Of a DNA stretch of 64,000 nucleotides, positions 25,289 through 32,892 are shown one piece after another. Below the pieces are notes generated by a model, which had not been told where the DNA came from, did no database searches, and saw nothing but the letters and a program-made list of their open reading frames with translations. The stretch lies in IMG/VR virus record IMGVR_UViG_3300026484_000007, positions 62,001-126,000 of that record. One strand, written 5' to 3'. The translations under genes were made by a program, and so were the position numbers. Within the stretch, counting starts at the first letter, position 1. Every line of letters begins with the position of its first letter. This DNA is from a virus.

Positions 25289-27022
25289 TTAATTTTTAAT
25301 TTTTAATTTTTTAATTTTTTTAATTAATCCATCTTTAATTTTTTTTAAAGATAATGTTAGATTCTTGAGTAATTTTCTGTACTCGATATATACAAAGGAT
25401 TCATTTGCTATTGTTTTCATATATGATGTAGACTGTCTATCTGCATCATAACTACGACAAACGTATCTTAACGGAACCCTTTCTTCAAGCCTTATTTGTA
25501 CAATATCCTCTAAATTTTCTGAACTTCCACCAAACGATCTAATTTCGATCGGTTCCCCAACTCTTTCTCTTAAAAATCTTAAGATAGCTCTATTTTTTAA
25601 ATACGGTGAACATAACGAAAGAATTTTTTCATCGTAAGCCATATCATACTCTGGAGTTAATACCACTTTAGTATTTTTTAAAAACATTTTAATTAAAGGA
25701 ATATTAATAGCTTTATCATTCTGAACATTAAAATAATTCAGACGATTAAAAAAGTTTAAATTTGAATATATAGCGTTGTAAAATCTATTAACATTCGAAT
25801 CTGCAAGCACTTGTAAAACATTAAATGAAAATGGTTCTCCAGTTTCTTTATCTTTTAAATTTTCGGTCGTCTCATAATACGAAATCGAAATAAAATCAAG
25901 ATAGAATCCTTCAAAGAATCTATTTGGATTTAATAATGTTTTATGAGGAGAGTTTGATGTTTTATTATTAGAATGTTTTAAGATATATTCTAAAAATTCT
26001 TCTTTAATTCTAAGAAAAAATTTAAAATTTGATCCCTTATAACCATAACTTATTAAATCATAAAAATGATTTATTTTATTAGCGAAACTCTTTTTTCTGA
26101 AACTTATTTGATATGAGTTTGAGTTATTCGGGTCATTAGAATCGTTAGCTTTTTTTAAACGCAAATACCACGATTGTTTTATATCAAAAAATTTATATAA
26201 ATATTCTTTTTTAAAAAAGACTTCAAATATTTTTCCAGAATCAAGAACTTCTCTAATTTCTTTATCGTTAAATTTATATGGATACGTTTCGATCGTATAA
26301 TTTTCTGTTATAGCATCAGCATTTTTATATGGAACACGTTTAAAAAAATTTATATCATTTTCATCAACTCCATTAACTAAATTGCTAAAATCTATAATTT
26401 TTGAAATCTTTTTAAATTTATCTTCATAATATTTAAGAATAAAATCATAATCATCTTGAGGAACTATTGGAGCATTCATTGCATCTTCCATTTTTTTCTT
26501 AAAATCATTTTCTAAGAAATCATAAATTACTTTAAATAAATTCACTAATTTAGGGATTGAACGAATCGAATGTTTGTGTTTTGTATATCCATCTTCGTCT
26601 AAAATCTCAAATAAAACATTTGAATCTTTATTATCTATCTGCGTTACATATTCTGAAATAGATAAAGTAGTATTATTTACCGTTAATAATAAATGATATT
26701 TTATGCAAAAAATATCAGGAATATCTCCATTAATAATTTCATCTTTGAAATTATTGATATATCTTTTCATTTTTTCCCAAAACTCAACATATTCTTGTGG
26801 AAATGCATTTGCTGTTTTAAAAACTTGAAGTCGAGTATCGACTTTGTAATTTAATAATTCAAAATGATATTCGCTATATTTTTTTATATAAACCCCAATA
26901 TAATCTTCAGACCAAGAACTAGCTTTTCTTATTATAAAATAATCTTCTGGTATTCCTAATGAAGTAATTTCCTCATTTAATTTATCAATAAGTGTTTCTA
27001 TAGTGTAGTTTTTGTATAACAT
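25289..27022 (-). CDS. Hypothetical protein, 577 residues
   Basis: A large protein with many Tyr/Phe/Lys-rich segments and a basic C-terminus (LKKIKDGLIKKIKKLKIKN); no recognised domain. It stands immediately downstream of the JAB-like gene but is separated from it by four tandem hairpins, so it may be a separate transcription unit. No membrane segment or signal peptide is seen. Confidence 0.6.
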   Translation of the reverse strand: MLYKNYTIETLIDKLNEEITSLGIPEDYFIIRKASSWSEDYIGVYIKKYSEYHFELLNYKVDTRLQVFKTANAFPQEYVEFWEKMKRYINNFKDEIINGDIPDIFCIKYHLLLTVNNTTLSISEYVTQIDNKDSNVLFEILDEDGYTKHKHSIRSIPKLVNLFKVIYDFLENDFKKKMEDAMNAPIVPQDDYDFILKYYEDKFKKISKIIDFSNLVNGVDENDINFFKRVPYKNADAITENYTIETYPYKFNDKEIREVLDSGKIFEVFFKKEYLYKFFDIKQSWYLRLKKANDSNDPNNSNSYQISFRKKSFANKINHFYDLISYGYKGSNFKFFLRIKEEFLEYILKHSNNKTSNSPHKTLLNPNRFFEGFYLDFISISYYETTENLKDKETGEPFSFNVLQVLADSNVNRFYNAIYSNLNFFNRLNYFNVQNDKAINIPLIKMFLKNTKVVLTPEYDMAYDEKILSLCSPYLKNRAILRFLRERVGEPIEIRSFGGSSENLEDIVQIRLEERVPLRYVCRSYDADRQSTSYMKTIANESFVYIEYRKLLKNLTLSLKKIKDGLIKKIKKLKIKN

Positions 27023-27056
27023 TCTTTCTCCTTTTAATTTTTAATTTTTTTTGAAA

Positions 27057-27168
27057 AATAAAAAGGATCTAAAAAAGATCCTTTAATAAAAAGGATCTAA
27101 AAAAGATCCTTTAATAAAAAGGATCTAAAAAAGATCCTTTAATAAAAAGGATCTAAAAAAGATCCTTT
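27057..27168 (-). repeat. Four tandem 28-bp hairpin units (stacked terminators)
   Basis: Four exact copies of a 28-bp unit, each containing AAAGGATC, a TAAAAAA loop and GATCCTTT. Each unit can fold alone, and neighbours can pair with one another. The last unit is next to the stop codon of the JAB-like gene. Probably a reinforced terminator made by slippage. Confidence 0.85.
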
Positions 27169-27177
27169 TTGACTAAG

Positions 27178-28932
27178 TTAAATAACTGGATTCCATTCAA
27201 TTTCAAAGTTATCTTTTTCAGATAGAATTCCTATGTCATCAATAAGTATACCTAAAACATCCGAAGGATCTTCATGAATTTTAAAAGCAATTTCATCGAA
27301 TCCTTGAATAAGTTCTTGATACACTTTTCTTAATACCGAATCTTTTCCATCTTTCATAAAATTACGAATCTCATTATAAAAATCTTTATCAATAATTAAT
27401 AGATTTCCTGATTCATCGTAAGTCAAAGTGTCTCTAGTTTCATCAGCAATTTCGACTCTAACTTCTAGATCTTCTTGATCTTCATATGCAGCTTCTGTTT
27501 CAATTACATTTGCCCATTGAATACTATGATATTGATGGTTTCCACTGATAAATAATGCAGCCCCAACAGGATGCATTTTTAAAGATATATTTTTGATCGT
27601 AATTTTAATTTTCCCAGATTTTTTTGGCTTATATTTATTATAAAGTCTTTTTAAATCTCCAGGAAATTTTTCAATTAAATCAAATAATTCCATTTGATTA
27701 ATATCATAAATACTTCTTAATTGAAGAACTTCTTTAATCTCTTCAAGAAAATCTTTTTCAGTTTGTCCTTGAAGGTTTGTAGCGATAGAAATAGATTCTT
27801 TTCTGTTTGCGTCTTTTCCTCCGAAAGCTCCGAATCCGTAACTAAGTAAATCCTTTGAATTTTTTGATCCATATGATTCATAGTCATATCCTGAATACAT
27901 TCCATATCCATAAAATGAATTTTCAATATTTTCAGGAATTACCATATCTTGTGGTTCGTATGATTCAAGGATTGCCTGCATAATTATTTCTAATTCTGGG
28001 ACACTATCTTGAATTCTAAATTTTTTTACTAACAGTTTAGATATTCTTTGAGTTTCTTGTCCAAAGAAAGCTTTAAATCTATTCGATGGTACAACAAATT
28101 CTTTATCTTGAAGAAGTCCTACCATAGTAGGAATTTCTTCAACTGTTCCAACGGCTCCTTTATCCTCATTAGTCGGATCCACCTGTTGGATATTAAAATA
28201 TCTACATTCTGTTGTAAATAGTTCAGCATCTTTATCACAATAAAGAACACTATCTACTTGATGTAAATCCTGTGCTTCTTTAACTCTAAAGATAACACCA
28301 GGATTAAGAGGATTGTTTCTAAGATCAGTTCCAGAGAACCCAAATCTTCCTGGGTGTCTATGAATTGACCCAACCTCTCCTTCGACGAATTTTACTTCGT
28401 ATCCTTTGTCAGTAAATAATTTTTTTGGAAATGCTTTAATAATTTTTTTAGCAATTTCCATCGATAAAGGTTTAATCTGTTCAGAAACTTGATTAACCTC
28501 TACAAGATTGAAATCTACGCTTCCAGTCGTAACTTTTTGTGGAAAATTAAAATATACCGTTGGAAACGTTAAAACTACAACTTCATTTTTATCATTTTTG
28601 ATTTTTATTTGCAGCGCTCTAAAGTGAAACTGAAATTCACTTCCGTGAGCAATTGGTAAACATTTTTCTTGAATTTTATTTAAAACTGCTTGTTTATGTC
28701 CTACGAATAAAAGATGATCATCTCTCGAACTCTCAGTTGGTGTACTATAAGATTTTGCTTGATAACCATAACTATTATCATAACTATTATCATAACTATT
28801 ATATGAACCTTTTGTATTTACTACATTCCCTGTATTCATTGTATTGATATTTCTCATGTTATTTCCTCCATCTTTTTTATTTTTTTTCTCTGCGTTTAAT
28901 AATGTTTTTTGTGTTAATTTATTTCTTGCCAT
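27178..28932 (-). CDS. JAB/MPN metalloprotease-like protein
   Basis: A 584-residue protein with a low-complexity N-terminus (Asn/Ser/Tyr; SYDN repeated three times from a 12-bp tandem repeat) and a JAB-type isopeptidase motif at 191-203: HRHPGRFGFSGTD, i.e. His191, His193, Ser200, Asp203. It closely resembles the Csn5-type HSHPGYGCWLSGID but has one residue fewer between the second His and Ser. JAB enzymes cleave ubiquitin-like proteins from targets. The C-terminal half (250-584) is unrecognised. E2-like and E1-like genes lie just upstream under near-identical leaders, which supports a conjugation/deconjugation cassette. Confidence 0.65.
   Translation of the reverse strand: MARNKLTQKTLLNAEKKNKKDGGNNMRNINTMNTGNVVNTKGSYNSYDNSYDNSYGYQAKSYSTPTESSRDDHLLFVGHKQAVLNKIQEKCLPIAHGSEFQFHFRALQIKIKNDKNEVVVLTFPTVYFNFPQKVTTGSVDFNLVEVNQVSEQIKPLSMEIAKKIIKAFPKKLFTDKGYEVKFVEGEVGSIHRHPGRFGFSGTDLRNNPLNPGVIFRVKEAQDLHQVDSVLYCDKDAELFTTECRYFNIQQVDPTNEDKGAVGTVEEIPTMVGLLQDKEFVVPSNRFKAFFGQETQRISKLLVKKFRIQDSVPELEIIMQAILESYEPQDMVIPENIENSFYGYGMYSGYDYESYGSKNSKDLLSYGFGAFGGKDANRKESISIATNLQGQTEKDFLEEIKEVLQLRSIYDINQMELFDLIEKFPGDLKRLYNKYKPKKSGKIKITIKNISLKMHPVGAALFISGNHQYHSIQWANVIETEAAYEDQEDLEVRVEIADETRDTLTYDESGNLLIIDKDFYNEIRNFMKDGKDSVLRKVYQELIQGFDEIAFKIHEDPSDVLGILIDDIGILSEKDNFEIEWNPVI
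28767..28802 (-). repeat. In-frame 12-bp tandem repeat
   Basis: Three copies of CATAACTATTAT (+ strand) encode SYDN units in the disordered N-terminus of the JAB-like protein. Copy number could vary by slippage without frameshift. Confidence 0.75.
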
Positions 28933-28981
28933 AAGTTTCTCCTTGTTTTTTTAATTTTTTTTATTTTTTAAATTTCTTCGG

Positions 28982-29027
28982 TATTTATAATGCGCCCCAA
29001 AGATAAAGCTAAAGCTTGGCGCATGCA
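28982..29027 (-). promoter_or_regulatory. Shared leader/promoter element, JAB copy
   Basis: On the - strand: TGCGCCAAGCTTTAGC, a short spacer, GGGGCGCA (stem TGCGCC/GGCGCA), then TATAAATACC, located about 50 bases before the ATG. Near-identical elements precede the E2-like and E1-like genes. TATAAATA is the T4 late promoter core. Confidence 0.65.
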
Positions 29028-29106
29028 AAAAGAATAATAATTATTCATGAAATTAATGGAGAGTTTCGTCCGTAAGTTTTTAATTCTTTTAATTAACTTT
29101 TTAATT

Positions 29107-29131
29107 AAAGAGATCTAAAAAAGATCTCTTT
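29107..29131 (-). terminator. GATC-stem hairpin terminator
   Basis: AAAGAGATC / GATCTCTTT around TAAAAAA, right after the micro-ORF and before the JAB leader. The 323-bp gap 28,933-29,255 therefore holds, in - strand order, the micro-ORF, this hairpin, about 80 bp of unassigned DNA, the leader element and a T/A-rich spacer. Confidence 0.65.
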
Positions 29132-29210
29132 AAAAGTCATTTTGATATCCTAGCATATTTAACCAGCTAAGAAAAATCAAAATCATTAGTATTTCTCCCA
29201 TTAATTCCAT
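29130..29210 (-). CDS. 26-residue predicted membrane microprotein
   Basis: A small ORF with AAAGGA seven bases before its ATG. It begins MELMGEILMILIFLSWL: a hydrophobic stretch of about 13 residues after a single acidic residue, ending in a polar QNDF tail. It sits between the DUF6884-like gene and the JAB leader, with a terminator at its stop codon, which is why I think it is real. Function unknown; too short for family assignment. Confidence 0.45.
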   Translation of the reverse strand: MELMGEILMILIFLSWLNMLGYQNDF

Positions 29211-29230
29211 GTCAAATCCTTTACTTTTAA

Positions 29231-29266
29231 TTTATTTTTTTATTTATTTTTTTATTTATTTTTTTA
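29231..29266. repeat. Tandem 12-bp A/T repeat
   Basis: TTTATTTTTTTA occurs three times, spanning the stop codon of the DUF6884-like gene. Similar T/A-rich spacers precede many - strand genes here. Confidence 0.6.
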
Positions 29267-29702
29267 TTTCATTTTGAAACCATTGAACTCTTTTACCTAT
29301 CGGTAAAGGTTCTTCTGGCACTAATTTATATTTAGGAAGAAGTTTTACTAATTCTTCGTAGTAATCTCTTCCTGCTAAAATTAAAAAAGTGATCTCTGAA
29401 AGATCACTTTTGAATTTTTCTTTTAACTGAGTATAAACTCTTTGAGCCCATTCTTTTTTTTCTTTTGGACTCATATTCTTGAGTGTAACGTCGTACTTCT
29501 CAATCTTTTTGAATGGATGTAATAATCCATGTTTTGCTGAAATGATGAAAATTTCATCATTTCTCGGATCTAATTTTGCTTTTTGCAAAGCCCAATTCCA
29601 ATGAGCTTTAAAAAGCATACTTGGAGAGTATAATTTATACGCCTCCATTTTATTATTTAATTTCTTGCTAACGCAAGAAATTAAGGCTACCTGTTTCTCC
29701 AT
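29256..29702 (-). CDS. DUF6884-like protein
   Basis: 148 residues with the pattern I associate with DUF6884: ALISCVSKK near the N-terminus, KLYSPSMLF (23-31), then IISAKHGLLHP followed by YDVTL (about 53-72). The conserved Cys, the Ser-Ala-Lys-His-Gly loop and the YD pair suggest an enzyme, but the reaction is not established from sequence. My recollection is that DUF6884-type proteins occur in some 7-deazaguanine DNA modification clusters; that link is uncertain, though DpdA and Gat-QueC are in this window. It is separated by two bases from the E2-like gene, so it is co-transcribed with it. Confidence 0.6.
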   Translation of the reverse strand: MEKQVALISCVSKKLNNKMEAYKLYSPSMLFKAHWNWALQKAKLDPRNDEIFIISAKHGLLHPFKKIEKYDVTLKNMSPKEKKEWAQRVYTQLKEKFKSDLSEITFLILAGRDYYEELVKLLPKYKLVPEEPLPIGKRVQWFQNEIKK

Positions 29703-29704
29703 TT

Positions 29705-30718
29705 TTATTCTCCTTCAGATTTAAACACAACACCTGGCAATGTTTTTTGCCAAAGCATTTTTGTAACTTCCATAGCTCCGTATGAAAGTTCCTTATATCT
29801 TCTGTGGATTATTTCACTAAACCACATTGAGTTCATATTAATTTTTGATAGGGTTTGCCATCCTCTATATGTGTTATTATCATGCGAACCCGTACAAACA
29901 TTATTTTCACGTGAATCGTGGTTTGCTTTTAAGTTTCCACTAAGATTTCCTGGTAATGAAATTCCTTGAATTCCTCCACCAGATGTTTTTATCGTTCCCC
30001 ATCCAAAATACGGAAGAACCATTCCTTTTGAAATAATTTGGAATGGAACTATAATTGATGGAATCACCGCCTTTCTTTCGATTTTAATTTTTCCCGAAAT
30101 TAACGCTAACGAAAAAACATCGTCGAAATTTTTTTCTTCTTCAACGACGCGACTTGATAGTTTTGCTGTTTCAGTAAAACTATTCCAAGTATACGCAGCG
30201 ATAATTGCATTCAATTCGATTGCTTTATTGTATTCTTCAAGATTTTTTTCGACTTCATTTAAGAATTCAAAAATCATTACAGTCCCTTTTGTGTTTAATA
30301 ATTTTTCTTTTTTTGGACTTTTTAAAATTGATAATAATGTTCCAGGATGCATTGGATTGATTAATAATTCATCTCCATCTACATCTGCAATAAAAAGCAT
30401 TCCTGCGAATTTATTCGTAGTATCCAATATTTGAATTCCGATTTCTAGTGCTTTTTCTAAAGTCACTTTTAATTTAAGAACTTTATCTGATACATTATCA
30501 TAAAATGTGCCTGCTGTAAAATACTCAATTGAAGAATACGAATCAAATACATCATTGTAATTTTTTACAACTTCTATGATCTTATTCCAATCGTTTTTAA
30601 TTGGGATAACGATGTCTCCCTTATCGTTAATTATTTCTAATCTTTCTGTGCTTTCTTCACTTCCGTTTCTAAAATCATTAAATTCTTCGTTTAACACTGC
30701 ATTAAAAAATTCAACCAT
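29705..30718 (-). CDS. E2-like (ubiquitin-conjugating-like) candidate
   Basis: A 337-residue protein between the E1-like and JAB-like genes. The only cysteine in the chain is Cys275, in the context NHDSRENNVCTGSHDN, with a Trp and NMNSMWF shortly after. Prokaryotic E2-like proteins of PRTRC-type systems show an Asn/His-x-N-V-C-x-G arrangement around the catalytic cysteine followed by aromatic residues, so the call rests on this motif and on gene neighbourhood. N-terminal residues 1-220 are unrecognised. It has its own copy of the shared leader. It could instead be an unrelated virion protein. Confidence 0.45.
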   Translation of the reverse strand: MVEFFNAVLNEEFNDFRNGSEESTERLEIINDKGDIVIPIKNDWNKIIEVVKNYNDVFDSYSSIEYFTAGTFYDNVSDKVLKLKVTLEKALEIGIQILDTTNKFAGMLFIADVDGDELLINPMHPGTLLSILKSPKKEKLLNTKGTVMIFEFLNEVEKNLEEYNKAIELNAIIAAYTWNSFTETAKLSSRVVEEEKNFDDVFSLALISGKIKIERKAVIPSIIVPFQIISKGMVLPYFGWGTIKTSGGGIQGISLPGNLSGNLKANHDSRENNVCTGSHDNNTYRGWQTLSKINMNSMWFSEIIHRRYKELSYGAMEVTKMLWQKTLPGVVFKSEGE

Positions 30719-30760
30719 AATTTCTCCTTGTTTTTTTAATTTTTTTATTTTTTTCCTTGG

Positions 30761-30800
30761 TATTTATAATGCGCCCCAAAGATAAGCTAAAGCTTGGCGC
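30761..30800 (-). promoter_or_regulatory. Shared leader/promoter element, E2 copy
   Basis: GCGCCAAGCTTTAGC, spacer, GGGGCGCA, TATAAATACC on the - strand, about 45 bases upstream of the ATG; the following T/A-rich spacer and AAGGAG are also nearly identical to the other two copies. Confidence 0.65.
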
Positions 30801-30836
30801 AAAAACGCATAAGCGTAAAGTTTTCTAATTGCTTAA

Positions 30837-31973
30837 TTACATGCTACAAAAAAAACGTTCTTCTGAAGAATCGTTTTTAGCTTCAGTAATTTCTTTACTA
30901 CCTTCTTCATCTTCTACGATTTCTTCTTTCCACTCGAAACCTTTTTTGATTTCATTTTTTTTCTTTTTCGATAATTGATTGTAATCAAATTCGAAAAGCT
31001 CTTCTCCATTTTCAGCATTATAAATTTTTTCTGGGTTAGAGAAAAGTTCGATCAGCTTGTAAGTTGCTACCCATAAGTTTAGTAGCAATACTGGTGTGTC
31101 GATAGAGCCGTATGTCTCAACAACTCCTTCTGAAATGTTTGGACATTTTGTGATTCTTATAGAATTTCCACTATGTCCAACCATAATAAAATTTGCTCCT
31201 TTTTCTGCTAGATATTTTCTAGTAGAAAAATCTGGTGCTCCAATGAAAATAGTATCAGGATTATTTTCGATGATTTTATCGATTTCATCTTTGCTCAGAT
31301 AATCCCTCACTAATGTCGTGGAATCTGAAAGATCAAATTCTTTATCAATTGTATCTAATTTAGATACAACATTCCCACGTGTTTGGAATCTACTGAATGC
31401 TTTATGCATTACTTGTTTCCCAACACGAAAAATATTTGTCAAAGCCCAATTATCTTTCTCATAAATAGAAAGATTTTTAAATAGTGGTCTTGCGTCGAAT
31501 ACGTCTTGTAGAATAGTTAAATTCCATAAAATGTTACTCATTGCCCCACCGAATCCGATCATTACAATTTCCAGATCTTTTGCGGGAATACTTTTTGAAC
31601 CACTTGCTTTAAAATAATTTTTCAATACCGAACTCGCAAATGGCAAGTCTTTAAAATAAGTTTTTGAAATTCCTGCTCCAGTCATGTAGTTAGTAAATCC
31701 ATCTGTTAAAAGATAAGATGGATAAAGTTCATCTGAACTTAAATCTTGATTGCAAACATCAGCTATTCCTGGATTTAGGAATGCTAAATTAGGATTAAAA
31801 ACAATTCCGTTTTTTTGAAGAACTTTTTTAACCTCATCTGGATCATTACTATCTAAATCAAATATTCTATGAATAAAAACATTATCTGATCCTAATTCAC
31901 TCTTTTCTGAAAATCTGTGTCTAATTTCTTCTTGTAGATATTCCACGAAACTTCTGTTAATTGTCTCTGCCAT
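30837..31973 (-). CDS. ThiF/E1-like adenylyltransferase
   Basis: A 378-residue protein with a Rossmann-type E1/ThiF core. The glycine loop is VMIGFGGAMSN (137-147), where E1 proteins have G-x-G-G-x-x-S/N. An acidic strand-end with NxxR, YEKDNWALTNIFR (171-183), matches the D-x-D..N-x-x-R segment that binds ATP. GAPDFSTRKYL (245-255) corresponds to the D-x-x..R-x-x-L/I segment, and Cys277 is a candidate thioester cysteine. ThiF-family enzymes adenylate the C-terminal glycine of ubiquitin-like proteins. The first 125 and last 70 residues are extensions without a known family. An E2-like and a JAB-like gene follow under the same leader. No Ub-like partner was recognised. Confidence 0.7.
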   Translation of the reverse strand: MAETINRSFVEYLQEEIRHRFSEKSELGSDNVFIHRIFDLDSNDPDEVKKVLQKNGIVFNPNLAFLNPGIADVCNQDLSSDELYPSYLLTDGFTNYMTGAGISKTYFKDLPFASSVLKNYFKASGSKSIPAKDLEIVMIGFGGAMSNILWNLTILQDVFDARPLFKNLSIYEKDNWALTNIFRVGKQVMHKAFSRFQTRGNVVSKLDTIDKEFDLSDSTTLVRDYLSKDEIDKIIENNPDTIFIGAPDFSTRKYLAEKGANFIMVGHSGNSIRITKCPNISEGVVETYGSIDTPVLLLNLWVATYKLIELFSNPEKIYNAENGEELFEFDYNQLSKKKKNEIKKGFEWKEEIVEDEEGSKEITEAKNDSSEERFFCSM

Positions 31974-32015
31974 AATTTCTCCTTGTTTTTTTAATTTTTT
32001 TATTTTTTTCCTTGG

Positions 32016-32060
32016 TATTTATAATGCGCCCCAAAGATAAGCTAAAGCTTGGCGCATGCA
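32016..32060 (-). promoter_or_regulatory. Shared leader/promoter element, E1 copy
   Basis: Same elements as the JAB copy: TGCATGCGCCAAGC stem-loop followed by TATAAATACC, about 45 bases before the E1-like ATG. Confidence 0.65.
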
Positions 32061-32094
32061 ATATATGCAAAATAAAAAGAATAAAAACCCAAAT

Positions 32095-32667
32095 TTAAAT
32101 TCTTAATTTTTTGGGTTTTTTCTTGTTTTCTTCTAATTTTTTATTAATATTCATTTCCGATAAATCGAAATGGACTCTTGTTTTGTCCAAATCGATTATT
32201 TCCGATCGAAATTCTGCGAGAATTTCGATCGGATCATATTCATTATTATTAAAATATAGCGAGTTAATTTGTCTACTCAGTTCCCCGCTATATTTTATAC
32301 CGTACAACACCCATAAACAGGCGCACGCGATTACCTCAATATCGCGTCCGTTACGGTCGACTAAATCGATACGGTATTCCGTATCGATCGCTCTTCTATG
32401 TCTTTTCCCGTTTTTATCGATTACGTAATTATATAACGTAATCTTTTTTAAAACATTTTTTTCAGAAGGATGCCACCAATAATTGATATATCCTTCTCTT
32501 TTTCCTAATTCCATAATAGCTAGAAAATCAATTTTGAAAAAAAGCGGATCATGAAATTTATTTGCAAGATCTACTATCAGATCTTTATATAATTCTTTCC
32601 ACTTTTTCCATAATTCAAAATTACTTTTTAATTGTGATTTAAATGATTTTCTATTTCTTCTTGTCAT
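32095..32667 (-). CDS. Hypothetical protein
   Basis: 190 residues, basic N-terminus (RRNRKSFK) and basic C-terminus, with a central region rich in strands; no recognised family. It lies between the topoisomerase A gene and the E1-like gene. Codon use in 32,160-32,400 has more CG-containing codons (TCGA, CGCGTCC) than neighbours, which hints at a different origin. It does not look ubiquitin-like. Confidence 0.55.
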   Translation of the reverse strand: MTRRNRKSFKSQLKSNFELWKKWKELYKDLIVDLANKFHDPLFFKIDFLAIMELGKREGYINYWWHPSEKNVLKKITLYNYVIDKNGKRHRRAIDTEYRIDLVDRNGRDIEVIACACLWVLYGIKYSGELSRQINSLYFNNNEYDPIEILAEFRSEIIDLDKTRVHFDLSEMNINKKLEENKKKPKKLRI

Positions 32668-32754
32668 TTTTTCTCCTCCTTAAATTTTTACAATTTCGGG
32701 GAATAAAAAAACACGAGATCTTCCATTCCCTCTGCTATTAAAATATCAATCTTT

Positions 32755-32860
32755 AATATACGAGTTCTAAACTTTAGAACTCGTATATATCGCTTGTATC
32801 GAAAATAGATGCTACTTAAAAAATCAAGTTTTTTACAGTTTTTTCTAACGACAAAAAAAC
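32755..32860 (-). repeat. Intergenic palindromic element, copy 5
   Basis: - strand: hairpin, T-run, GTCGTTAG, A-run, CTTGATTTTTTAAGTAGCATC, CGATACAAGCGATATATACG, core AGTTCTAAAGTTTAGAACT, CGTATATT. The far right arm (GAAGCGCAACG) is missing. It lies after the topoisomerase A gene. Confidence 0.7.
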
Positions 32861-32879
32861 CCTCGCTATAAAAGCGAGG
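32861..32879 (-). terminator. Hairpin terminator after topoisomerase A gene
   Basis: CCTCGCTTTTATAGCGAGG on the - strand followed by a run of seven T residues and GTCGTTAG: a textbook intrinsic terminator. Confidence 0.8.
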
Positions 32880-32892
32880 TATTATTTTGGTA

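Noticed and set aside
27057-27168. Possible short CRISPR-like array
   Set aside because: The four units are directly adjacent with no unique spacers, and each is a self-complementary terminator-like hairpin.
32095-32667. Ubiquitin-like partner of the E1-like enzyme
   Set aside because: It is 190 residues with basic ends and no C-terminal Gly; nothing resembles a beta-grasp fold.
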